Positions 17,531 to 24,356 of a DNA stretch of 64,000 nucleotides are shown here, piece by piece. Numbering within the stretch: the stretch's first letter is position 1; each line of letters opens with the position of its first letter. The position numbers were made by a program, and so were the translations under genes. Under the pieces are notes generated by a model that did not search any database, was not told where the DNA came from, and was given only the letters and a program-made list of their open reading frames with translations. The stretch lies in NCBI RefSeq assembly GCF_009932555.1, contig NZ_BLJO01000005.1, positions 587,556 through 651,555 on the forward strand, written 5' to 3'. The DNA comes from Steroidobacter agaridevorans. Lineage in GTDB: Bacteria; Pseudomonadota; Gammaproteobacteria; Steroidobacterales; Steroidobacteraceae.

Positions 17531-17546
17531 TGGCATAGCAGTTGCT
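17531..17546 (+). promoter_or_regulatory. Sigma-54 (RpoN) promoter
   Basis: TGGCATAGCAGTTGCT has the GG and GC elements of a -24/-12 promoter at the exact 10-base spacing and matches TGGCAC-N5-TTGCW at every conserved base but one. It lies 45 bp before the PEP-CTERM start codon, giving a leader of about 30 bases. RpoN with the PrsK/PrsR pair is known to drive PEP-CTERM genes in other proteobacteria. Neither regulator is in this window. Confidence 0.8.
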
Positions 17547-17590
17547 TTATCTACGACGCGTGCCATAAACGCTCACAGGAAGTTATCAAG

Positions 17591-18103
17591 ATGAACCGAA
17601 TTTTTGCCTTCGTGCTGCTCGCCTTCGGGTTTGCCAGCACTTCCCATGCGATCCCCACCAGCTGGAGCGACTCCGCCGACTTCGGTGGCGGTGAGCACAT
17701 CGGCTGGTTTCAGTCCCACACCTACACCCATGACCTGACGGAGCACGGCTTCCGTCCGATGGAAGACCTGATCACCAGCTTCAACCTGACTCTCTCCTTG
17801 GGCAACGACAGCGACGATGGCGAGTACGTCGCGGTCGTTCTGCGGGACCCCGAGTTCGACCGCTTTGAATTGAGCGGCGAGGCGTACGGCGGCTTCTCCA
17901 TCCTCGGTCTGCTGAACGAGGTGGGCACCCTGACCGTGACCGTCCAGTCCCTCTGGGGCGACTTCTTCCTGTTCGGTTCCACCCTGACCGCGTATGGCGA
18001 TCGCAATGTCGCCAACGTGCCGGAGCCGGGCGCTCTGGGCCTGCTGGGCATCGGCCTGATCGGCATCGCGCTGAGCCGGCGCCGTCGCAAGCAGGCTGCT
18101 TAA
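17591..18103 (+). CDS. PEP-CTERM sorting-signal protein
   Basis: A 170-residue secreted protein with an N-terminal signal peptide (about 1-20, ending SHA). Its C-terminal signal reads VPEPGALGLLGIG, continues hydrophobic, and ends in SRRRRKQAA. This is the tripartite PEP-CTERM signal recognised and cleaved by exosortase for delivery to the surface or matrix. The body (about 120 residues) is beta-rich and acidic (GNDSDDGEYVAVVLRD) with no known catalytic motif. The ATG at 17591 follows CAGGAAG. It is a single-gene unit with its own sigma-54 promoter and a strong terminator. No exosortase is nearby, as is usual for scattered PEP-CTERM substrates. Confidence 0.9.
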   Translation: MNRIFAFVLLAFGFASTSHAIPTSWSDSADFGGGEHIGWFQSHTYTHDLTEHGFRPMEDLITSFNLTLSLGNDSDDGEYVAVVLRDPEFDRFELSGEAYGGFSILGLLNEVGTLTVTVQSLWGDFFLFGSTLTAYGDRNVANVPEPGALGLLGIGLIGIALSRRRRKQAA

Positions 18104-18135
18104 GCCGCGCGACTACACCAACTCCTGGTGGGAAG

Positions 18136-18164
18136 GCCCCGCTCCGGCGGGGCTTTTCTTTTTT
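18136..18164 (+). terminator. Rho-independent terminator of the PEP-CTERM gene
   Basis: GCCCCGC-TCCG-GCGGGGC forms a perfect 7-bp GC stem and is followed by TTTTCTTTTTT. It lies 32 bp past the stop at 18103. Confidence 0.9.
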
Positions 18165-18208
18165 ATGGTCGGGATCGGGCATCCTGCCACGACCCTCCCG
18201 GCGAGGCC

Positions 18209-18228
18209 GCAAAAGGCGTGACTTTTGC
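18209..18228. repeat. Dispersed palindrome, copy 2
   Basis: GCAAAAGGCGTGACTTTTGC matches the core at 5390-5409 in 19 of 20 bases, with the same 7-bp arms and a loop differing at one base. The flanks differ between the copies. It sits between the PEP-CTERM terminator and hemH. Confidence 0.75.
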
Positions 18229-18253
18229 CGCTCGCCCGCCGCCCGTGGCGGCG

Positions 18254-18313
18254 GGGTACATCCATGTACCCAATGGGGCCGATTGCTAGCGACTGTTAGT
18301 CGGCAAGCAATCG
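18254..18313. repeat. Two inverted repeats upstream of hemH
   Basis: GGGTACAT-CC-ATGTACCC at 18254-18271 is a perfect 8-bp palindrome. CGATTGCT at 18280-18287 pairs with AGCAATCG at 18306-18313. Both lie within 80 bp of the hemH start, next to repeat copy 2. They may belong to the same intergenic repeat unit or act as an operator or leader for hemH. Confidence 0.55.
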
Positions 18314-18333
18314 GGTCATTAGACTTGCGCCCC

Positions 18334-19422
18334 ATGGTCGACTACCTCGGCGATTCTTCTTATCAACACGGCAGCGCCAATCGCATTGGCGTTCTGGTGG
18401 CGAACCTCGGCACGCCCGACGGTCCCGATCCGGCTTCGGTCCGGCGCTTCCTGGCTGACTTCCTGTGGGACCCGCGCGTCGTCGAAGCGCCGCGGGCGAT
18501 CTGGTGGCTGGCGCTGCATGGCGTGATCCTGCGCATCCGCCCGTCGAAGAGCGCCCACGCGTATCGACAAATCTGGACTCCCGAAGGCTCACCCTTGCTC
18601 GTGCACAGCTCCGCGCTGGTCAAACGACTCGGGGAGGCATTGCAGCCGCGCTGGAATGCGGCCGTAGCGCTCGGCATGAGCTACGGCTCACCTTCCATTC
18701 CCCAGGCACTCGAAGAGCTGCGACGGCAAGGTGCACAGCGCATCGTCGTTCTGCCCCTGTATCCGCAGTACTCCGGGACGACGACGGCATCCGTGTTCGA
18801 TCGGGTCACTCGTCAGTTGCAGCGTTGGCGCTGGGTGCCGGAGCTGCGCTTCATCGGCAGCTATCACGACGACGCCGGTTATGTCGGCGCGCTCGCAGCC
18901 AGCATCGAGCAACACTGGCGCACACACGAGAAGAACCATCTGCTGTTTTCCTTCCATGGCATTCCAAAGAGGTATGTCACCGCGGGCGACCCGTACTACT
19001 GCCAGAGCATGAAGACGGCGCGATTGGTCGCAGAGCGTCTCTCTCTGGGCGAGCAAGAGTGGAGCGTGAGTTTTCAATCGCAGGTGGGTCGCGAAGAATG
19101 GCTGCGACCGTACACCGACGAACGTTTGCTCGAGTACGCGCGCAGTGGACCGAAGCGCGTGACGTTGATGTGCCCGGGCTTCGCGACCGACTGTCTGGAA
19201 ACGCTCGAAGAGATCGCACTTCGCAATCGGCAGTTGTTTCTCGAAGCGGGCGGCGAAGCGTACGACTACATTCCCGCGCTGAACTCCAGCGACGCGCACG
19301 TTGCCACTTTGACGAATCTGATCGAACGACACATCCAGGGCTGGGCCGAACCCTCGCATCAAACGCCCGCCGAAGCCGACGCCACGCTGCGACGGGCGTT
19401 ACGTAGCGGCGCTCAGCATTGA
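18334..19422 (+). CDS. hemH: Ferrochelatase
   Basis: Inserts Fe2+ into protoporphyrin IX, the last step of heme synthesis. The 362-residue protein from ATG 18334 has the family start IGVLVANLGTPD, then YGSPSI and PLYPQYSGTTTASV in the first half, and the metal-site His in LLFSFHGIPKRYV near residue 205. SFQSQVGREEWLRPYT and CPGFATDCLETLEEI, with the conserved Glu pair, come later. An in-frame start at 18283 is less likely because it adds unrelated residues. The stop overlaps the next ATG (TGATG), so the VOC protein is probably co-translated. Confidence 0.96.
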   Translation: MVDYLGDSSYQHGSANRIGVLVANLGTPDGPDPASVRRFLADFLWDPRVVEAPRAIWWLALHGVILRIRPSKSAHAYRQIWTPEGSPLLVHSSALVKRLGEALQPRWNAAVALGMSYGSPSIPQALEELRRQGAQRIVVLPLYPQYSGTTTASVFDRVTRQLQRWRWVPELRFIGSYHDDAGYVGALAASIEQHWRTHEKNHLLFSFHGIPKRYVTAGDPYYCQSMKTARLVAERLSLGEQEWSVSFQSQVGREEWLRPYTDERLLEYARSGPKRVTLMCPGFATDCLETLEEIALRNRQLFLEAGGEAYDYIPALNSSDAHVATLTNLIERHIQGWAEPSHQTPAEADATLRRALRSGAQH

Positions 19423-20141
19423 TGTTCGGCCGGTTCCTCGAAATCAGCGTGTATGCGCCCGAGATTCGCGACTCCCTGGCGTTCTATGAATCGCTGGGCT
19501 TCGTGCAGGCGCCGGTCGGCGAGACCTTCGACCATCCGTATGCGGTGGTGACCGATGGCCGCTTGTTTCTGGGATTGCACGGCCAGACCATGCCCTCCCC
19601 TGCGCTGACCTTCGTGATGCCACGACTCATGCACGGCATGGAGCGGCTGGAGCAGCTCGGCATCGAGCTCGAAGACCTGCAGCTGGGCAACGAAGTCTTC
19701 AATCGGCTCAGCTTCCGCGATCCTTCGGGACAATCCGTCAACGTGTTCGAGGCGCGCACGTTCTCGCCGCCGCAATTGGAAAGTCAGCCGACCACGACCT
19801 GCGGTTACTTTACCGAGTACGGGTTGCCGGCACGCGAGGCGGGCCCGATGCGTGTGTTCTGGGAAGCCTTGGGCTTCGTGGCGTGGGATGAGCAACCTGA
19901 GCCATTCGCCCGCACGGCGATCACCAGTGACCATCTGAATCTGGCGTTGTATCGTTCACGGGCGTTCCGCCAGCCGGTGCTGACCTTCGAAGATCCTGAC
20001 ATGCGTGAGCGCCTGGCGCGGCTGAAAGAGCGCGGCTGCCAACTTTCCGACGAAATGCCCGACAGTCTCGATGAGTCGAGCAATGCCATTCTGATCGCTC
20101 CGGAAGGGACGCGGCTGCTGCTGCTACAGTCCGAAGACTGA
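19422..20141 (+). CDS. VOC (glyoxalase/dioxygenase fold) protein
   Basis: A 239-residue protein made of two tandem vicinal-oxygen-chelate modules, each beginning with a short strand and a 'FYESLGF'-type helix (residues about 20-30; the second, FWEALGF, near 145). A strand SGQSVNVFEAR closes the first module. The metal ligands of glyoxalase I are not obvious, so catalytic activity is unproven. It shares the hemH transcript by a 1-bp overlap and ends 44 bp before the S46 peptidase gene. The substrate is unknown. Confidence 0.75.
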   Translation: MFGRFLEISVYAPEIRDSLAFYESLGFVQAPVGETFDHPYAVVTDGRLFLGLHGQTMPSPALTFVMPRLMHGMERLEQLGIELEDLQLGNEVFNRLSFRDPSGQSVNVFEARTFSPPQLESQPTTTCGYFTEYGLPAREAGPMRVFWEALGFVAWDEQPEPFARTAITSDHLNLALYRSRAFRQPVLTFEDPDMRERLARLKERGCQLSDEMPDSLDESSNAILIAPEGTRLLLLQSED

Positions 20142-20185
20142 CGACCCGAGGCGGACGGACCGCCCGTATACACAAGGAGAATTCG

Positions 20186-22261
20186 ATGTTCCGGACTCTC
20201 GCCGCCGCCTGTCTGGCGCTGCTCGCCACCGCGGCCATCGCCGATGAAGGCATGTGGACTTTCGACAATATTCCGCAGGCCGCAATCCAGAAGAAATACA
20301 ACACCACACTCGACAAGCCGTGGCTGGACAAGTTGCAGCGCTCCATCACGCGCTTCGAAAGCGGCTGCACGGGCTCGTTCGTATCGCCGGACGGCCTGGT
20401 GCTCACCAATCATCACTGCGCCATGCCATGCCTCGCCGAGATTTCCAGCGAGAGCGCGAACTATGTAGACGACGGCTTCAACGCCACGACGCGCAGCGCC
20501 GAGAAGAAATGCCCGACGCAAATCTTGTCCGTGCTGGTGGAGATGGAAAACGTCACGGCGAAGGTCGCTGCCGCCACTGCCGGCATGAAGGACGCCCAAG
20601 CGAACCAGGCGCGCAAGCAGGAGCTGAGCAAGCTCGAAGCCGCGTGCACCAAGAACTCCGAAAAGAGCCGCGGCGGACCGCTGGCCTGCGAGTCGGTGAC
20701 GCTGTATCAGGGCGGCCAATATTATCTGTACAAGTATCGTCGCTATGACGACGTACGGCTGGCGTTCGCTCCTCATCATGCGATCGCGGCCTTCGGCGGC
20801 GACCCGGACAATTTCAACTTCCCGCGCTGGAGCCTGGATTTCAGCCTGTTCCGGGTCTATGACAAAGGCAAGCCGATCCATTCGCCGAATCATCTGAGCT
20901 GGCGGGTCGAAGGCCCGCAAGTCGGCGAAGCGACGTTTGTCACGGGCCATCCCGGCAGCACCAGCCGCCTGCTCACGGTGGAACAGCTGCGCTTCCAGCG
21001 CGACACCTCCGTTCCCTCCTATCTCATTCGCAACTCCGAATTGCGCGGCCGGGTGATTCAATGGGGCAAGACCGGCGATGAGCCGGCGCGCATCTCCAGT
21101 GACTATCTGCAAAGCATCGAGAACTCGCTGAAGGTTTATCGTGGCTTCCAGACCGCGCTGCTCGACGACAGTTTATTTGCGCGCAAGACCTCGCAGGAGC
21201 GCGAACTGCGCGAACGTGTGAAGTCGGATGAAAAGCTGTCGGCTGCGGTTGGCGATGCATGGAACGACGCGGCCAACGCGCAGGAGCGCTATCGCCAGAT
21301 CTACGATCGTTATCTCTATCTGGAAGCCGGCGCCGGATTCAACAGCAAGCTCTTTTCGTATGCCCGGCAACTGGTGCGCAGCGCCGCCGAGCGCAGCAAG
21401 CCCAACGAGCAACGCCTGCGTGAGTACGCCGACTCCAATCTGCCGAAGATCCAATCGAGTCTGCTGGCGACCACACCGGTCTATCCCGACTTCGAGCAGG
21501 TCACGCTGTCGTTCTCGCTCGACAAGCTGCGCGAAGCACTGGGGCCGGACAATTCCATCGTTCGCAAACTGCTGAGCACCGAGTCGCCCCAGTCGCTCGC
21601 GGAGAAACTGATCACCGAGAGCAAGCTTGCCGATCCGGCGGTTCGCAAAGCGTTGTGGGAAGGCGGCACGGCGGCCATCCAAAGCTCGAACGATCCGATG
21701 ATCGTGCTGGCTCGTGACATCGATGGCGAAGCGCGCGCCGTTCGCAAGATTTACGAAGACGAAGTGCAAGCGCCGGTGGCGTCCGCGCAAGAGCGCATCG
21801 CCAAAGCACGCTTCGCGGTGCTCGGCACGAACACGTATCCGGATGCGACCTTCACGCTGCGACTGAGCTATGGCGCGGTCGATGGCTGGGTGGAAAAAGG
21901 CGAGAAGGTGGAGCCGTACACCCGGCTGTCACGGTTGTTCGAGCGCACCACCGGCAAAGATCCGTTCCGACTGCCGCAGGTGTGGCTGGATGCGCGCGAC
22001 CGGCTCGACATGAACACGCCATTCTGTTTCGTCACGACCAATGACATCGTCGGCGGCAATTCCGGCAGCCCGCTGGTGGACGCGCAGGGTCGTTTGGTCG
22101 GCCTCGCGTTCGACGGCAACATCCACTCCATCGCTGGCAGCTTCTGGTACAACGGCGAGGTGAACCGCACGGTCGCGGTTCATCCCGCGATCATGATCAC
22201 TGCGCTCAAAGACGTGTACGGCGCGAAAGATCTCGCCGACGAACTGCTCGGCAAACACTGA
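20186..22261 (+). CDS. S46 family dipeptidyl-peptidase (DPP7-like)
   Basis: A periplasmic serine peptidase releasing dipeptides from the N-terminus of oligopeptides. The 691-residue protein has a signal peptide (about 1-19, ending AIA). The catalytic His lies in TNHHC near residue 76, the Asp probably in FGGDPDNFNFPR near 210, and Ser626 in GGNSGSP. At the position that separates specificities it reads FDGN (Gly644). The acid-specific DPP11 type has Arg there, so a preference for hydrophobic or neutral penultimate residues as in DPP7 is inferred. The ribosome site AAGGAG precedes ATG 20186. A bidirectional terminator follows. Confidence 0.92.
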   Translation: MFRTLAAACLALLATAAIADEGMWTFDNIPQAAIQKKYNTTLDKPWLDKLQRSITRFESGCTGSFVSPDGLVLTNHHCAMPCLAEISSESANYVDDGFNATTRSAEKKCPTQILSVLVEMENVTAKVAAATAGMKDAQANQARKQELSKLEAACTKNSEKSRGGPLACESVTLYQGGQYYLYKYRRYDDVRLAFAPHHAIAAFGGDPDNFNFPRWSLDFSLFRVYDKGKPIHSPNHLSWRVEGPQVGEATFVTGHPGSTSRLLTVEQLRFQRDTSVPSYLIRNSELRGRVIQWGKTGDEPARISSDYLQSIENSLKVYRGFQTALLDDSLFARKTSQERELRERVKSDEKLSAAVGDAWNDAANAQERYRQIYDRYLYLEAGAGFNSKLFSYARQLVRSAAERSKPNEQRLREYADSNLPKIQSSLLATTPVYPDFEQVTLSFSLDKLREALGPDNSIVRKLLSTESPQSLAEKLITESKLADPAVRKALWEGGTAAIQSSNDPMIVLARDIDGEARAVRKIYEDEVQAPVASAQERIAKARFAVLGTNTYPDATFTLRLSYGAVDGWVEKGEKVEPYTRLSRLFERTTGKDPFRLPQVWLDARDRLDMNTPFCFVTTNDIVGGNSGSPLVDAQGRLVGLAFDGNIHSIAGSFWYNGEVNRTVAVHPAIMITALKDVYGAKDLADELLGKH

Positions 22262-22271
22262 GCTCGAGTCA

Positions 22272-22299
22272 CGGCGGAGCCGCCCGGCTCCGCCGTTCT
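22272..22299. terminator. Bidirectional terminator hairpin
   Basis: CGGCGGAGCC-GCCC-GGCTCCGCCG is a perfect 10-bp stem followed by TTCTT on the plus side. It lies between the stops of the S46 peptidase gene and the convergent YceI lipoprotein gene. Confidence 0.75.
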
Positions 22300-23040
22300 T
22301 CAGCGTTTCGCCGCCACCAGGTTGAAGCGCACGCGCAACCGGTCCTGCACTTCCAAAGCCCCCAGCGCCACGCTGAAGGGCTTCATGCCGAAGTCCGTCT
22401 GCAAGATATCGAACTCACCGCTGGCCGTCAGGCGGTCGCCGTTCACCACGATATTGGTTGGCACGACCACGTCGCGACTCGCGTCCTTGATGGTGATGCG
22501 CGCGGTGATCTTTGGAGCTTGCAAAGAGCCGGCGACGGTCGCGGACTTCACAGTGACATTCGGATAGCTCTCGGCGTCGAGTACTTCCTTGCGCAGCATG
22601 TTCTTGCGCGTTCCCTCCTTGTCGGCGGCGGGAATGTCCGTCGGGAAGTCCGCACCGGCGGCGCGCCTGGCGTCCGCGTCATCGACGATCAGGTCCGCCA
22701 CCGGAAACGACAGCTCGAAACCCGAGGCCGGGAATGGGGTACGCATCCAGACACGGCCATGCACCGATTTGCTGGTCATCACATGGTTGTGGCCCAGCCG
22801 CGCGAAGGTGCCGCCGCGATACACGAAGATGTGCAGAACGGACGCCTGCGGATCGATCTGGTAAAGCGTCGCGCCAGCCTCGCCGGGCGTCGGTGCGGGC
22901 TGCGTTGGGGCTGGCTGGGGCGGTACTTCGGGCGCTGGCGCAGGCGGCCGCACCGGTCGCGGACAAGCGACAAGTCCGAGACACAGCAGCAGCATTGCAC
23001 CGATGCGAGCTGGTTTGATTGCACGTGTGATGGGTGGCAT
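22300..23040 (-). CDS. YceI-domain lipoprotein
   Basis: A 246-residue protein with a lipoprotein signal (LGLVAC, Cys at about 26), then a Pro-rich linker (about 28-55, repeats such as PAPTQPAPTPG), then a YceI-type lipocalin-like beta-barrel. YceI barrels bind polyisoprenoid or other amphiphilic ligands. This one has LGHNHVM and the late strand FDILQTDFGMKPFSVALG seen in the family. The linker suggests the domain is held away from the membrane, probably the outer one. It is divergent from the cytochrome b561-YceI pair, giving two YceI proteins at one locus. Confidence 0.85.
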   Translation of the reverse strand: MPPITRAIKPARIGAMLLLCLGLVACPRPVRPPAPAPEVPPQPAPTQPAPTPGEAGATLYQIDPQASVLHIFVYRGGTFARLGHNHVMTSKSVHGRVWMRTPFPASGFELSFPVADLIVDDADARRAAGADFPTDIPAADKEGTRKNMLRKEVLDAESYPNVTVKSATVAGSLQAPKITARITIKDASRDVVVPTNIVVNGDRLTASGEFDILQTDFGMKPFSVALGALEVQDRLRVRFNLVAAKR

Positions 23041-23161
23041 CGGGCGATCCCGTATATGTCAGATTTGCAGCGACCTGTCCCCGAGTGACCCCAGGTGCGG
23101 GTTCCCGGACGAATAATCGCTTACACTGTCGTCTCTTAAGTACCTGCGGATCGAACGAGTG

Positions 23162-23725
23162 ATGCAACTGAAGAACGACGAATCTCGCTACGGCGTCGTC
23201 GCACAGTTATTTCACTGGACCATCGTCGTCCTGATCATAGTGCAGTTCATCCTGGCCAACCGGGCCGACGACCTGCCGCTCGGCACGGCGAAAATCGCGG
23301 TCCTGGCCCAGCACAAATCCTTCGGCATCACCATTCTCGGCCTGGCGCTGCTGCGCCTGATCTGGCGCTGGTTCAATCCCGTGCCCGCCGAGCCGCTCGA
23401 CATTCCGCAATGGCAGAGGATCGCGGCCCGCGTATCGCACATTGGCCTGTACGCGCTGTTGCTGGTCACGCCGGTCGTCGGCTGGCTGATGTCATCGGCC
23501 CGCAACTTCCCTGTCAGCTGGTTCGGACTGGTGACCTTGCCGGATTTCATCGAACCCAACCGCCCGGCTTATGAATTTCTTCACGAGACTCACGAACTGC
23601 TCGCGGGAACGCTGTTCTGGCTGGCGCTGCTGCACGTCGCGGCGGCGCTCAAGCATCACTTCATCGACAAGGACAACGTGCTTCGCCGCATGCTGCCCGT
23701 CAAACTGAAACAGGACCGATCATGA
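23162..23725 (+). CDS. Cytochrome b561 family protein
   Basis: A 187-residue inner-membrane di-heme cytochrome with four membrane segments. Likely heme-ligand histidines are in QLFHWTIVV (about residue 17), AQHKSFG (about 51), and the HETHELL and LLHVAAALKHHF helices (about 141-165). Such proteins move electrons between quinones and periplasmic acceptors. ATG 23162 is preferred; a GTG sits one codon earlier. Its end overlaps the YceI gene start by 4 bp. The b561-yceI pairing is the same as E. coli yceJ-yceI, supporting a joint role in an isoprenoid or quinone-linked function. Confidence 0.9.
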   Translation: MQLKNDESRYGVVAQLFHWTIVVLIIVQFILANRADDLPLGTAKIAVLAQHKSFGITILGLALLRLIWRWFNPVPAEPLDIPQWQRIAARVSHIGLYALLLVTPVVGWLMSSARNFPVSWFGLVTLPDFIEPNRPAYEFLHETHELLAGTLFWLALLHVAAALKHHFIDKDNVLRRMLPVKLKQDRS

Positions 23726-24309
23726 TGTCGTCGAAATCTTCGCATCGTCTCGCCGGCCGGCTGGTCGTCGGCTGCCTCGCCAGCCTGGCTGCCGTCGTGG
23801 CGCTGGCCGCTGCCCAATGGAGCATGCAGCCCAAGGAAAGCAAACTGACTTTCGTCGGCGAGCAGGCCGGCGCGCAGTTCGAAGGCGGCTTCGACAAGTT
23901 CACCGCGGACATCGCCTTCGACCCCAAGGATCTCGCCGCGAGCCGTTTCGACGTGAAGATCGACACGGCGTCCGTGAACACACAGGACGGCGAGCGCGAC
24001 GACGCCATCAAGAGCGCCGATCTGTTCGACGTCAAACGCTTTCCGACTGCGCGCTATGTCGCCGACAGGTTCACGGACAAAGGCAGCAACAAATATTCCG
24101 CCACCGGCAAGCTCACGCTGCGCAATGTGACCAAGGACGTGCCCATCGATTTCACGTTCGAGAACAAGGGCGGCGAGGCCTGGCTGAAGGGCACGGCGAA
24201 AATCAAACGTCTGGATTTCGGCGTCGGCCAGGGCGACTGGAAAGACACCTCGCAGGTCGGCAATGACGTCCAGGTGCGCTTCGCGTTGCGCCTGAAAGGC
24301 ACTTCATGA
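23722..24309 (+). CDS. YceI family periplasmic protein
   Basis: A 195-residue protein with an N-terminal signal peptide or anchor (VVGCLASLAAVVALAAA, about 14-31) and a YceI barrel. Motifs include WSMQPKESKLTFVGEQAGA and the conserved DLFDVKRFPTARY. The LTLRNVTKDVPIDFTF strand follows. YceI proteins bind long-chain polyisoprenoids in the periplasm. It is translationally coupled to the cytochrome b561 gene. It is unlike the neighbouring lipoprotein YceI in lacking a lipobox and Pro-rich linker, so the two probably act at different membranes. Confidence 0.9.
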   Translation: MMSSKSSHRLAGRLVVGCLASLAAVVALAAAQWSMQPKESKLTFVGEQAGAQFEGGFDKFTADIAFDPKDLAASRFDVKIDTASVNTQDGERDDAIKSADLFDVKRFPTARYVADRFTDKGSNKYSATGKLTLRNVTKDVPIDFTFENKGGEAWLKGTAKIKRLDFGVGQGDWKDTSQVGNDVQVRFALRLKGTS

Positions 24310-24356
24310 CCCAATCCGGATCCGCCACGCCGCGGCACGAGTAACTGCCAACAACG

